DNA of 64,000 nt, from the NCBI RefSeq assembly GCF_000331105.1, contig NC_020054.1, positions 6,017,815 to 6,081,814 on the forward strand, written 5' to 3'. Shown one piece after another: positions 8,865 to 16,893 of the stretch; position 1 is the first letter of the stretch, and the number at the start of each line of letters is the position of its first letter. Under the pieces are notes generated by a model that made no database searches, was not told the DNA's origin, and saw only the letters and a program-made list of their open reading frames with translations. Source of the DNA: Fibrella aestuarina BUZ 2 (GTDB lineage Bacteria; Bacteroidota; Bacteroidia; Cytophagales; Spirosomataceae). The position numbers and the translations under genes are program-made.

Positions 8865-9557
8865 TTACCCCAATACTTCGCGCAGTACGGCCAGCGATTT
8901 TACCTCGCCGAGGTTATCGAAATGAATACGGTAATAAGCCACCAGGCCATCGAGCAGGTCGGCGCGCTGGGCCCGATTGAGCCGAACGGGCGTGTGGATA
9001 GGCGTGCTCAGAAACGTGTTGACAGCCTCGCTCATGGTGTCGTCGGCCAGGAAGGGCACCGAATGCTCGCGAAGTTGGGCTTCAAACTCGCCCGCACTTT
9101 CGGGACCAAAGCCCAGGAACGACGCCAGTTGCAACAGAAACGCGAGGTGGAAATTTTCGTACTGCTCGGTGGCTTCTTCGAGGTACACGATCGACGTGAG
9201 CAGAAACCGGAACAGCGCCGGGTTGCTGGCTTCTTCTTTCAGCGTTTTGGTGAGCATCTCGGTCACGAACAGGGCGATGCTCGACTTAGCCACTTCGAAC
9301 GGAATGTGCTGAAACGGATAGGGCGTTTTCACCTCCGAAATCCGGTGCAGGTCGCGGTCTTCTTTGTAATACACGACCATGTCGAGCAGCGTCAGGGGCT
9401 GGAAAAGCGCAATCCGGTTGGTTTTGCTCTTGGCCGACCGCACCCCGTTGATGATGTAGCTTTGCAAGCCAAACGCTTCGGTATAAACGCGGGCAATAAT
9501 CGATGATTCGCGGTAACGGATGTAGCTAAGGGCAATGCCCTGGGTTTTGTGCAGCAT
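8865..9557 (-). CDS. recO: DNA repair protein RecO
   Basis: This 230-residue protein is RecO, which helps RecR load RecA on SSB-coated gaps. It begins with the OB-fold opening LHKTQGIALSYIRYRESSIIARVYTEAFGLQSYIINGVR, typical of Bacteroidota RecO. A helical domain follows; the zinc-finger cysteines of some RecO proteins are absent, as is common in this phylum. The ATG at 9557 is preferred to the TTG at 9563. It faces no operon partner; the next gene upstream on this strand is nearly 800 bases away. Confidence 0.9.
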   Translation of the reverse strand: MLHKTQGIALSYIRYRESSIIARVYTEAFGLQSYIINGVRSAKSKTNRIALFQPLTLLDMVVYYKEDRDLHRISEVKTPYPFQHIPFEVAKSSIALFVTEMLTKTLKEEASNPALFRFLLTSIVYLEEATEQYENFHLAFLLQLASFLGFGPESAGEFEAQLREHSVPFLADDTMSEAVNTFLSTPIHTPVRLNRAQRADLLDGLVAYYRIHFDNLGEVKSLAVLREVLG

Positions 9558-9712
9558 GAGCAAACGGGACGCAGTGACGCTACTTTATCAACAACCGAAG
9601 CGCTCAAAAAGTACCATTAGGGGCTGCCTTACCAGCCAGTTATTGAGTTGAGCAACAATCTACCCCGGCTACGCGTTGGACAATGCAGTGACCATTAACC
9701 TACCATTTCCCG

Positions 9713-10258
9713 TTGAAAGCTTTTCTACTTGCTGGCTGTTTGCTGCTATTCGTAGCGCTGTCAGGCTATGCACAACGCGATACGTCGTTTTATCGCACTA
9801 CGCCCGTTCCGGCGCATCTACGGCCGATTGAACGGGCCATTGGCTCGTCGGCAATCGGTAGTGTGTATTTCTACGGCGGTAAGCGCCTGACGTCGGCGGC
9901 CTCTTTAGAGATTCCTTTTTTTGAACTCAACGATCCGCTCGTCAACCGGCATTACCGCAACTACCGCACCTGGACGACCGTGAGCCGACTGACGGCACTC
10001 GTGCCGCTGGTTTATTTCTTTACCCGGACCAAGTCCGTCGGGTTCAATTCGGGCGAATATTGGACGGTTTACGGTGGCAGCATAGTGCTGGCGTTCGGTA
10101 CGGTGATCGTCGCCAACACGCAGGTCAACAAGGCCGTGGCCCGCTACAACACCATGCTCCGGCAAGTGCCCCGCGCCGAGTACCGCGTTGGGGCCGCCCT
10201 CGCCCCTACCCCGCTGGGTACGTATGCCGTCGGCGTAGGCGGGACGGTGCGGTTTTGA
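9713..10258 (+). CDS. Hypothetical exported/membrane protein
   Basis: This 181-residue protein is not assigned to a family. A signal peptide (MKAFLLAGCLLLFVALSGYAQ) is followed by a soluble stretch. Two hydrophobic segments then appear, around TALVPLVYFFTRT and VYGGSIVLAFGTVIVANT, which could be membrane helices. The C-terminal YRVGAALAPTPLGTYAVGVGGTVRF ends in an aromatic residue with alternating pattern and could be an outer-membrane strand. The only reasonable start is TTG at 9713, with no ATG nearby. It is monocistronic, with a long inverted repeat downstream. Confidence 0.6.
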   Translation: MKAFLLAGCLLLFVALSGYAQRDTSFYRTTPVPAHLRPIERAIGSSAIGSVYFYGGKRLTSAASLEIPFFELNDPLVNRHYRNYRTWTTVSRLTALVPLVYFFTRTKSVGFNSGEYWTVYGGSIVLAFGTVIVANTQVNKAVARYNTMLRQVPRAEYRVGAALAPTPLGTYAVGVGGTVRF

Positions 10259-10305
10259 CAAGACGTTTGAGGGTTGACGGTTCGCGTTTAAGTTGGCTGA
10301 CGTTT

Positions 10306-10343
10306 TTTGTCATTCCGACCGGCGGACCGGTCGGAATGACAAA
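10306..10343. repeat. 17-bp inverted repeat, terminator-like
   Basis: A perfect 17-bp stem (10306-10322 with 10327-10343) contains GTCATTCCGACCGG and has a 4-nt loop CGGA. It lies between the convergent genes at 9713 and 10357. It is flanked by T and A runs on the wrong sides for a classic U-tract, so it may be a dispersed REP-like element that also ends transcripts. Confidence 0.7.
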
Positions 10344-10356
10344 GAAAGCCGATCCC

Positions 10357-11208
10357 TCATTTCCCGTCAAACACCAGCACGACGCCTTTTTTGCCGTCGC
10401 CTTCACTGGCGATGTAGAGCGTGCCGTCGGGGGCAAAACAGATGCCTTCGGGCTGGCGCAACAGCTTTTCGTCGAGCGGCACCAGCGATTTCACCTTGCC
10501 CGAGGGCGTCATAACCAGCAGCCGGTGCGCGGCGCTCGACAGCACGTAATAGTCGCGGGTTTTGGGGTGTACGGCGATCCCTGACGGCTTAAATTCGGGC
10601 AGATCCGGCTCAAAGGCGCGAATGTCCTCCTGTTTCAGCACCGTTCCCTGAAACAGCGTCTTGTGCTGCAGGCTGTAGAGGTAAATCGTTTTGTCGAGCC
10701 CCTTGCCATCTTTAGTAGCCAGCACCAGCGCTTTGAGTTGCGGGTCGTAGCCGAGGCCTTCCATGTCATTTTTGCCAGGCAGGTCAATCTTTACGTGGCG
10801 CGTCTGCGGGCTGCCGCCGATAATTTTGATGCCATCGCGCGGCTCCATCTGGTAGAGTTCGCCGTCGCTGCGCATGATATACAACTGCCCGTCGACAAAC
10901 TCGACGCCTTCATAATCACCGTTTTTACCGAAGATGTGCTCGTCGGCGACGGCGTGGGTACGTGTGTCATAGATAAACACTACGCCCAGTTCGTCCTGCA
11001 CACAGGCGAGTTTGCCCGGTTTGTAATAGCTCAGGCCCGAAATTTCCCGCAGGTCATTGGGAAGTTTGTGGGTCTCGGCGGGCTGGTCGAGCGCATACGG
11101 AATCGGCGCACTGACGACCGCCGCCTGCGTGGTTTCGGCAGGTTGTTTTTTTGCAGGCTGGCAGGCGGCCGCCACCAGTACACTGGCAATAACCAAATTG
11201 AGGCGCAT
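10357..11208 (-). CDS. SdiA-regulated-like beta-propeller lipoprotein
   Basis: This 283-residue lipoprotein has a type II signal (MRLNLVIASVLVAAAC, Cys about 16) followed by a six-bladed propeller-like sequence. Blocks such as LREISGLSYYKPGKLACVQDE, NDMEGLGYDPQLKALVLATKD, KPSGIAVHPKTRDYYVLSSA and RQPEGICFAPDGTLYIASEG match the SdiA-regulated / SMP-30-like pattern of repeated GxxxxP-dG-lyvs strands. The function of the family is unclear; it may bind a ligand or metal at the cell envelope. The ATG at 11208 is chosen because it gives the lipobox. It lies 30 bases downstream of the P450 on the same strand. Confidence 0.78.
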   Translation of the reverse strand: MRLNLVIASVLVAAACQPAKKQPAETTQAAVVSAPIPYALDQPAETHKLPNDLREISGLSYYKPGKLACVQDELGVVFIYDTRTHAVADEHIFGKNGDYEGVEFVDGQLYIMRSDGELYQMEPRDGIKIIGGSPQTRHVKIDLPGKNDMEGLGYDPQLKALVLATKDGKGLDKTIYLYSLQHKTLFQGTVLKQEDIRAFEPDLPEFKPSGIAVHPKTRDYYVLSSAAHRLLVMTPSGKVKSLVPLDEKLLRQPEGICFAPDGTLYIASEGDGKKGVVLVFDGK

Positions 11209-11238
11209 AGTTATAGAGCGTCGCTCCAGCAAGCCGGC

Positions 11239-12591
11239 TCAGGGTCGGGCCGTTAGGTGTAACTCAATGGGGCGATTTGGGCGCAAGGTAATTAACGGTT
11301 TGGGCCTGACAAGACGGGTATTAGCCGGTTGGAAGTCAAACCGCTGCACCAGCAAGGCCAGCAGAATCTGCATTTCGAGCAAGGCGAACTGATTGCCAAT
11401 GCATAAGCGCGGCCCCCCACCGAATGGTAAATACGCGTAGGCGGGGCGTTCTTTCTCCTGCTCAGGCAGGAATCGGTCGGGGTCGAAGCGGTCGGGGTCG
11501 GGCCAGTGAGCAGGGTCGCGGTGCAGCAGGTACGGGCTTACCAGCACTGTATCGCCCTTTGGAATACGAAACGGGCCAATCTGATCCTCGCCCAGCGCCA
11601 TCCGGCTCATCGCCCAGGCGGGCGGGTACAGCCGCAGTCCTTCCTGCACGACTTGCAGCGTGTAGGGCATGGCCCGAAAGGCCGCGATCGACGGCAACGT
11701 ACCTGGCGCGTAAGGGCCCAGCGTGGCATCGACTTCGGCGCGCAGGCGGGCCAGTACGTCGGGGTGGCGGGCCAGCAGGTACGTTGTCCAGGCCATCGAG
11801 ACGGCCGTGGTTTCGTGGCCCGCCGTGAAGAGCGTCACGCACTCGTCGCGCAGCTGCTGCTCCGACATCCGCCCGTTTTCCTCGTCTTCGGCATACATCA
11901 GCATGTCGAGCAGGTCGTCGTGGCGCTCGCCGGTCCGTTGGCGGTCAGCGATAAGGCTGTAAATCAGTTTATCGACCCGCTCACGCGCCTGCCGAAAGCG
12001 GATGTTGCGCGGCGTAGGCCAGTGCTGCGGCCATTTGATGGGCGACAGCAGCGAATCGTTCGCCAGTCGGTTGAGCGTATCAAGCGCGTTTGAGAGGCCG
12101 TCGAGCGCATCGCTGCCGGTTACGTCCGTGCTGAACAGCGTCTTGCAGACGATGCGCATGGTCACGTCCATAAACGCCTGCGACGTGTTCACGGGCGTTG
12201 TCAGGTCGTGCTGTGCCAGTTCGTCGATCCAGGCGGCCGATTCCTGCACCATGGTTTCACCAAGCAACGCAATTTTCTGCCGGTGGAAGGCCGGTTGCGC
12301 CAGCCGCCGTTGTTGCCGCCAGAAATCGCCATCGCTGGTAAGCAGCCCTTCGCCCAGAAACCGCTTCAAAATGAGAAAGGCGGGCGACCGGCCGTAGTTG
12401 CGGTGGTTTTCCTGCAACACGTGTTTGGCATCTTCGGGCCGGAAAACCAGGTACTGATTCCGCCCGCCGATGTTGATCTTCACGATCCGGTCGTACCGCT
12501 GAAAGAGCCGGCCGAACATCGCCAGTGGATCACGCGCGATTTCGAGCGTGTTTCCAACAAAGGGCAGGCCGGGATGAATGGGAGCGTCCAT
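11239..12591 (-). CDS. Cytochrome P450
   Basis: This 450-residue soluble P450 should hydroxylate an unknown hydrophobic substrate with electrons from a ferredoxin or flavodoxin system. All landmark motifs are present: the C-helix WRQQRRLAQPAFH, the I-helix oxygen-binding AGHETTA, the K-helix EGLR (Glu-x-x-Arg) followed by LYPPAW, and the heme-binding FGGGPRLCIG with the axial Cys about 60 residues from the end. It resembles the CYP4/CYP110-like bacterial group. The ATG at 12591 is preferred to a TTG at 12597. No reductase or ferredoxin gene is adjacent. The lipoprotein gene downstream may be cotranscribed. Confidence 0.93.
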   Translation of the reverse strand: MDAPIHPGLPFVGNTLEIARDPLAMFGRLFQRYDRIVKINIGGRNQYLVFRPEDAKHVLQENHRNYGRSPAFLILKRFLGEGLLTSDGDFWRQQRRLAQPAFHRQKIALLGETMVQESAAWIDELAQHDLTTPVNTSQAFMDVTMRIVCKTLFSTDVTGSDALDGLSNALDTLNRLANDSLLSPIKWPQHWPTPRNIRFRQARERVDKLIYSLIADRQRTGERHDDLLDMLMYAEDEENGRMSEQQLRDECVTLFTAGHETTAVSMAWTTYLLARHPDVLARLRAEVDATLGPYAPGTLPSIAAFRAMPYTLQVVQEGLRLYPPAWAMSRMALGEDQIGPFRIPKGDTVLVSPYLLHRDPAHWPDPDRFDPDRFLPEQEKERPAYAYLPFGGGPRLCIGNQFALLEMQILLALLVQRFDFQPANTRLVRPKPLITLRPNRPIELHLTARP

Positions 12592-12709
12592 AAACAAAAA
12601 TAGTCATTGGCCGCGCGTCAACTACGGTTATTCATTGCTTTTCACCAACGAATTCACCGACGGAGGCGCGGCCAATGACCACGGTTGTCTGAGCGGACGC
12701 AACGCCCGC

Positions 12710-14011
12710 TTATTTCACGCTCGCATAGCCCAACTGAAGGGCGTTGGGTTTGCCGGGGCGGCGCAGTTCGTAGGCCACCACCAGTTGATCACCCACTACG
12801 AGGCCGCTTGCATTCTGGCCCTGCTCCGAGCCAGCCAGCCATTGCATGTCGGCGGCTTTTTTAGCGTTAACCACACGGTAGGCAATGGCCGTAGTGGGGG
12901 TTTCGCCCGCGCCACGTACCTGCTGCCACAGTAACACGCCCCCGTTCGGTGCTTCAACCAATGAGGCCCCTTTTGCGGAGGGATCTTCAACCACAGCCAG
13001 CCGCTCGCCTTCCTGCGTGACGACCCGTACACCCGCCGTGTTGCTGGTGGTACCCGAGAACCAGGCTACCAGCGCCGATTTACCAAGCCGCACCGCGCTG
13101 GGGCCGCTGTGTGGGCAACCGTTGATCTTCCAGTTATCGGCGTAGAGGTTTTTAGGGGCCGAAAACGTCTTGCCGTTGTCGGTCGATTGCAGGCGCGAGA
13201 TGTCGCGGATGTCGTCGTTGTTGTCCCGGTAATAGATGTTCAGCGTTCCGTTGGCATCCACCAGCATGCTGATGTTGCAGCAGTCGCAGGCGACGGGGTC
13301 GATGATGCGTTCAGGCTGAAACTGCCCGTTCTGGCTCACCACCAGCCGCAGGTTGCGCTCTTCATGCTTGGTGCTGCCCGCTACGTCTTTCAAGTACGCA
13401 ATGGCAATTTCGCCGTTGCTGAGCACGGTCGCGTCGAAGAAACCGCGCAGCAGGTTAGGCGTTTTGTCAGAATCGACGGGCTGGGGCTCCGTCCAGGTAC
13501 GTCCCTGATCGGTCGAGGTGCAGGTTACGATCTGCGTCGTAGCCGGGGCGCGACGGCCTCTGGGCTTTTCAGCAGCCGGTGCCGCTGGTGCGGCCGCTGC
13601 CGGCTGATGATCGCCGTGGTTCATACCGGCATGGTTTTCGGCCGGTGCGGCGGCCGGCGCAGTCGGCTGGGCCGACTCGGTACGTAGCGTGAACACAGCT
13701 ACCAGCGTGCCGTTGGGCTTCGCCAGCACGCGTGGCTTCATCAGCGCGCTCGCGCCGATACCGTTAGCGGCATAAACCAGGTTTTTTTCGGAAAAGGTTT
13801 TGCCTTTATCAGCCGATGTGGCCGTGTACAGGAATAGTTTACCGTCGGGGTCTTTTTCGGTCCAGGACAATAAAACGTTGCCGGCAGGTAGCCGGGTCAG
13901 CACGGGGAGGGCTACGGCGCGGGTATCGTCGGCCACCAGCGGATTACCGGGACGACAGAAAGCCGGGCTGGCCAGCAGCAGAGCCGTCGCGATTGACAAG
14001 AAAAAACGCAT
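12710..14011 (-). CDS. Exported sialidase-like BNR-repeat protein
   Basis: This 433-residue exported protein has a signal peptide (MRFFLSIATALLLASPAFC) and at least three Asp-box repeats: SADKGKTFS, STDQGRTWT and STDNGKTFS, spaced as in six-bladed sialidase propellers. The characteristic arginine triad of true sialidases is not evident, and a low-complexity Ala/Pro/Glu insert with HAGMNHGDHQP interrupts the first half. A CDCCNISML cysteine cluster could bind metal. It is probably a substrate-binding or glycan-related envelope protein rather than a proven sialidase. The ATG at 14011 starts the signal peptide. Confidence 0.78.
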   Translation of the reverse strand: MRFFLSIATALLLASPAFCRPGNPLVADDTRAVALPVLTRLPAGNVLLSWTEKDPDGKLFLYTATSADKGKTFSEKNLVYAANGIGASALMKPRVLAKPNGTLVAVFTLRTESAQPTAPAAAPAENHAGMNHGDHQPAAAAPAAPAAEKPRGRRAPATTQIVTCTSTDQGRTWTEPQPVDSDKTPNLLRGFFDATVLSNGEIAIAYLKDVAGSTKHEERNLRLVVSQNGQFQPERIIDPVACDCCNISMLVDANGTLNIYYRDNNDDIRDISRLQSTDNGKTFSAPKNLYADNWKINGCPHSGPSAVRLGKSALVAWFSGTTSNTAGVRVVTQEGERLAVVEDPSAKGASLVEAPNGGVLLWQQVRGAGETPTTAIAYRVVNAKKAADMQWLAGSEQGQNASGLVVGDQLVVAYELRRPGKPNALQLGYASVK

Positions 14012-14143
14012 GGTCGTGATTGGTTCGTGTGATTTCAAGGGCAAAAGTATACACTATTTAGAATCTTTCAAATCAATAATTTAACTATTGATTGTCAATG
14101 CCTTCAACGATCAAGTTGGGTAGAAATAGTATAACTACCTATT

Positions 14144-14178
14144 AAAAAAGCGCCACCGGACGAATCCGATGGCGCTTT
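14144..14178. terminator. Hairpin terminator
   Basis: A 9-bp stem (AAAGCGCCA at 14147-14155 with 14170-14178) continues as four further pairs after one mismatch and closes on a CGAA tetraloop. The A run 14144-14149 becomes a U tract on the minus strand, so it ends the SDR transcript coming from the right. Confidence 0.85.
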
Positions 14179-14197
14179 CTACGCACTAAAAGTGGCC

Positions 14198-15061
14198 TTA
14201 GCTATTCACGACTTCTCCGCCGTTGACGTGGATAACCTGTCCGGTGAAGTAACTGGCGTCTTCCGAAGCCAGGAACACATAAGCGGGGGCTAGCTCAGCA
14301 GGTTGGCCGGGGCGCTTCAGCGGTACGTCTTTCCCAAACTCAGCCACTTCCTCGGGTGATTTGGTCGCGACGATCAGCGGGGTCCAGATCGGGCCGGGCG
14401 CGACGGCGTTAACCCGAATGCCCCGATCGACCATGTTCTGCGACAGCGAGCGGGTGAAGGCCGTAACGGCGCCTTTGGTGGCTGCGTAGTCGATCAGCGA
14501 TTCGCTGCCCCGGTACGACACCACCGAGGTGGTATTGATGATGCTATCGTTGGCGTTCATGTGCGGCAACACGTTTTTGGTCAGCCGGAACATCGCCAGG
14601 ATATTCAGCTCGAAGGTCGCCTTCATCTGTTCGTCGGAGATGCCCGTGAACTCCTTCTGCTCGACGTGGTTCGCCGCGTTGTTGACCAGAATGTTGATGC
14701 GTTTGTAGGTGCTGAGCACTTTCCCCACCGCCTCGCGGATGTGTGAAATGCTGCGCAGATCGCCGGGGATGAGCAGGCAACGCCGCCCTTCGGCTTCTAC
14801 GAGCCGCTTGGTTTCCTGCGCATCCTGCTCTTCGCGGGGATGGTAGCAGATGGCTAGGTCGGCCCCTTCGCGGGCGAAATGCACCGAAATGGCGCGCCCA
14901 ATACCCGAGTCGCCGCCCGTGATGAGCGCAATTTTATCGACCAGTTTATCGGCCCCCTTGTAGTCGTCCCGGATGTAGATGGGGCGGGGGTTCATTTCAT
15001 ATTCAAGACCCGGCTGTGCATCCTGATGCTGCGCCTGGGTAGGGATTTCCATTTGATCCAT
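14198..15061 (-). CDS. SDR family oxidoreductase (paralogue 1)
   Basis: This 287-residue NAD(P)-dependent short-chain dehydrogenase belongs to the longer YhdF/GsiB-linked glucose-dehydrogenase-like group. It has a 40-residue N-terminal extension with PIYIRDDYKGADKL before the Rossmann fold. The cofactor motif is GGDSGIGRA, NNAA follows the fourth strand, the active site is S-x12-YAATK (with Lys), and the end is FTGQVIHVNGGEVVN. Proteins of this type are often stress-induced, with poorly known substrates. It lies 26 bases downstream of a close paralogue, so the two probably arose by tandem duplication and share one transcript. A terminator follows. Confidence 0.9.
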   Translation of the reverse strand: MDQMEIPTQAQHQDAQPGLEYEMNPRPIYIRDDYKGADKLVDKIALITGGDSGIGRAISVHFAREGADLAICYHPREEQDAQETKRLVEAEGRRCLLIPGDLRSISHIREAVGKVLSTYKRINILVNNAANHVEQKEFTGISDEQMKATFELNILAMFRLTKNVLPHMNANDSIINTTSVVSYRGSESLIDYAATKGAVTAFTRSLSQNMVDRGIRVNAVAPGPIWTPLIVATKSPEEVAEFGKDVPLKRPGQPAELAPAYVFLASEDASYFTGQVIHVNGGEVVNS

Positions 15062-15087
15062 GATGAGGGTGGTTGGCGTTTCGAGGG

Positions 15088-15942
15088 TTAAGCGTTTACA
15101 ATCGTGCCGCCGTTGGGGTGTAGCACGGCACCGGTTATGTACGAGGCGTCGTCGGAGGCGAGGAAGACATAAGCGGGAGCCACCTCGGCGGGTTGACCGG
15201 GGCGTTTCATGGGTACGTCCTTCCCAAACTGCATAACCATCTTCGAATCCATCGACGACGGAATCAGCGGGGTCCAGATCGGGCCGGGCGCCACGCCGTT
15301 GACCCGGATTTTCTTCTCGGCCAGATTGCTCGACAGGGCCCGCGTGAATGTCATAATCGCGCCTTTGGTCGATGAATAATCGATCAGATCGGCGCGACCC
15401 TGGTAGGCGGTGATCGACGTCGTGTTGATGATGGCGTCGCCCTCGTGTAGGTGCTTCACGGCGGCTTTCGTCACCCGGAAAAACGAATAGATGTTCGTCT
15501 CGTAGGTTTTCACCAGGTCTTCATCCTTGATCTTCTCGAACTGATCGTGGACGTACTGCACACCGGCGTTGTTGACCAGGATGTTGAGTTTACCGAAGTG
15601 CAGCACAGTATCGTCGACGACCTGCTCGCAGAACTTAGGGTCTTTCAGGTCGCCGCTCAGCAGCAGGCAATCGCGTCCTTCGGCTTCGACCAGGTCTTTG
15701 GTGCGTTGCGCATCGGTTTCCTCGGCGGGCGTGTAAACGATCGCCACGTCGGCCCCTTCGCGGGCGAAATGAATGGCCACGGCGCGGCCAATACCCGAAT
15801 CGCCGCCCGTGATGAGGGCCACTTTGTCTTTGAGTTTATCGGCGCCCTTGTACTGATGCCGGATGTATTTGGGCTCAGGCACCATTTTGGCGTTGGAGCC
15901 GGGTTGCGGTTCCTGATGCTGTGGCGGAATGAAGCTGTCCAT
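15088..15942 (-). CDS. SDR family oxidoreductase (paralogue 2)
   Basis: This 284-residue short-chain dehydrogenase is about as long as its downstream neighbour and shares nearly every motif: PKYIRHQYKGADKLKDKVALITGGDSGIGRA, NNAG, SSTK at the active-site YSSTKGA, and DDASYITGAVLHPNGG. The first gene of a tandem pair, it starts at the ATG at 15942. A 62-codon extension upstream to 16128 is open but contains the AT-rich hairpin region and looks non-coding. The N-terminal DSFIPPQHQEPQPGS parallels QMEIPTQAQHQDAQPG of the neighbour, which supports this start. Confidence 0.9.
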   Translation of the reverse strand: MDSFIPPQHQEPQPGSNAKMVPEPKYIRHQYKGADKLKDKVALITGGDSGIGRAVAIHFAREGADVAIVYTPAEETDAQRTKDLVEAEGRDCLLLSGDLKDPKFCEQVVDDTVLHFGKLNILVNNAGVQYVHDQFEKIKDEDLVKTYETNIYSFFRVTKAAVKHLHEGDAIINTTSITAYQGRADLIDYSSTKGAIMTFTRALSSNLAEKKIRVNGVAPGPIWTPLIPSSMDSKMVMQFGKDVPMKRPGQPAEVAPAYVFLASDDASYITGAVLHPNGGTIVNA

Positions 15943-16079
15943 AAGTCGTTGTCTACCGGCTCGGCCGGGTTGCGTATCTGACAACGATAATGGAAAACCG
16001 GAAGGCGTTGTTTGGATAAATCTATCGAAATAGTGGGCTACTCCGCTTAAACCCAATTTTATCGGTAGCTCTGCGTCGT

Positions 16080-16128
16080 TTGACAATAGATCTTTTGTCA
16101 ACATCTTTAACAAAAAATCTATTGTCAA
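16080..16128. repeat. AT-rich 19-bp hairpin at a divergent gene start
   Basis: Arms TTGACAATAGAT (16080-16091) and ATCTATTGTCAA (16117-16128) are perfectly complementary. After one mismatch, TTTTGT and ACAAAA extend the stem by 6 bp around an 11-nt loop. The element sits where the SDR operon and the M23 peptidase diverge, and starts with TTGACA on both strands. It could be an operator or a structured leader. Confidence 0.7.
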
Positions 16129-16778
16129 CTGTGTTGCCGCTGCTTCCCTTCAACTTCTCTCGCGATCCGTACCTGCTCCTCGACTTTTCGGCCAGCAACC
16201 CCGATCTAACTACGCTTGACCTGACCAATATCGACGTGTTCAACGACTATGTGTTCGGGAAGCTACGCGCCGCCGGAGCCGTAGTGGGCGTTGGGGGGTA
16301 TAACGAGCACCGGGTCGTGTACCGGAACAGCCCGCACTTCACGCCCACGACCGACGAAGCCCGCGAAATTCACCTCGGCATCGACTTTTGGGCCGAGGCC
16401 GGTACGGCTGTCGTCGCGCCGGTTGATGGGGTGGTGCATAGCTTCCGCGACAACGCCCAATACGCCGACTACGGCCCAACAATCATCCTGGAACACCAGA
16501 CGGAGGGCTTTCCGCGCTACAGCCTATACGGCCATCTGTCGCGGGCGTCGCTGGTCGGATTGCAGGAAGGGCAACCGTTCAGGGCGGGCGACAAACTGGC
16601 TGAATTGGGTCCCTACCCCGAAAATGGCGACTGGCCGCCGCACCTGCATTTCCAACTGATGCACGACATGCTGGGCCTGCACGGCGATTACCCCGGCGTC
16701 TGCAAACCATCGGAGCGATCCCTCTGGCTCGCCCGCTGCCCCGACCCGAATCAGTGGCTGGGAATTGAGGGACTCTAG
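16080..16778 (+). CDS. M23 family metallopeptidase (peptidoglycan endopeptidase)
   Basis: This peptidase of about 230 residues has the LytM/M23 zinc signature: HLGIDFWAEAGTAVVAPVDG (first His and Asp), YGHLS and a terminal HLHFQ (HxH). It should cut peptide cross-bridges in the cell wall. No clear signal peptide is visible, so it may be cytoplasmic or exported in another way, which is odd for a cell-wall enzyme. The start is uncertain: TTG at 16080 lies in a perfect inverted repeat, while GTG at 16131 begins just after it. Both are in frame. It is convergent with the CoxE-like gene across a 43-bp hairpin. Confidence 0.82.
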   Translation: MTIDLLSTSLTKNLLSTVLPLLPFNFSRDPYLLLDFSASNPDLTTLDLTNIDVFNDYVFGKLRAAGAVVGVGGYNEHRVVYRNSPHFTPTTDEAREIHLGIDFWAEAGTAVVAPVDGVVHSFRDNAQYADYGPTIILEHQTEGFPRYSLYGHLSRASLVGLQEGQPFRAGDKLAELGPYPENGDWPPHLHFQLMHDMLGLHGDYPGVCKPSERSLWLARCPDPNQWLGIEGL

Positions 16779-16781
16779 GCG

Positions 16782-16890
16782 GGTTTAAGGTTCAATATCC
16801 AAAGTTCAAGGTTCAACGTGGCTGGCGCAAGCGTATTACTAACGCGACAGCCACGTTGAACCTTGAACTTTGGACATTGAACCTTAAACC
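16782..16890. repeat. 43-bp near-perfect hairpin between convergent genes
   Basis: The stem 16782-16824 pairs with 16848-16890 with a single mismatch, around a 23-nt loop. The arms are built from the repeated word GTTCAA/AGGTTCAA. It fills the gap between the M23 gene and the CoxE-like gene almost exactly, and would stop or block transcription from both sides. Confidence 0.9.
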
Positions 16891-16893
16891 TAT

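Noticed and set aside
15943-16128. N-terminal extension of SDR paralogue 2
   Set aside because: It runs through the AT-rich hairpin, and its sequence does not match the paralogue, whose N-terminus aligns from 15942.
16782-16890. Attachment site or IS end
   Set aside because: The sequence is a simple inverted hairpin filling a convergent gap, without an adjacent transposase or integrase.
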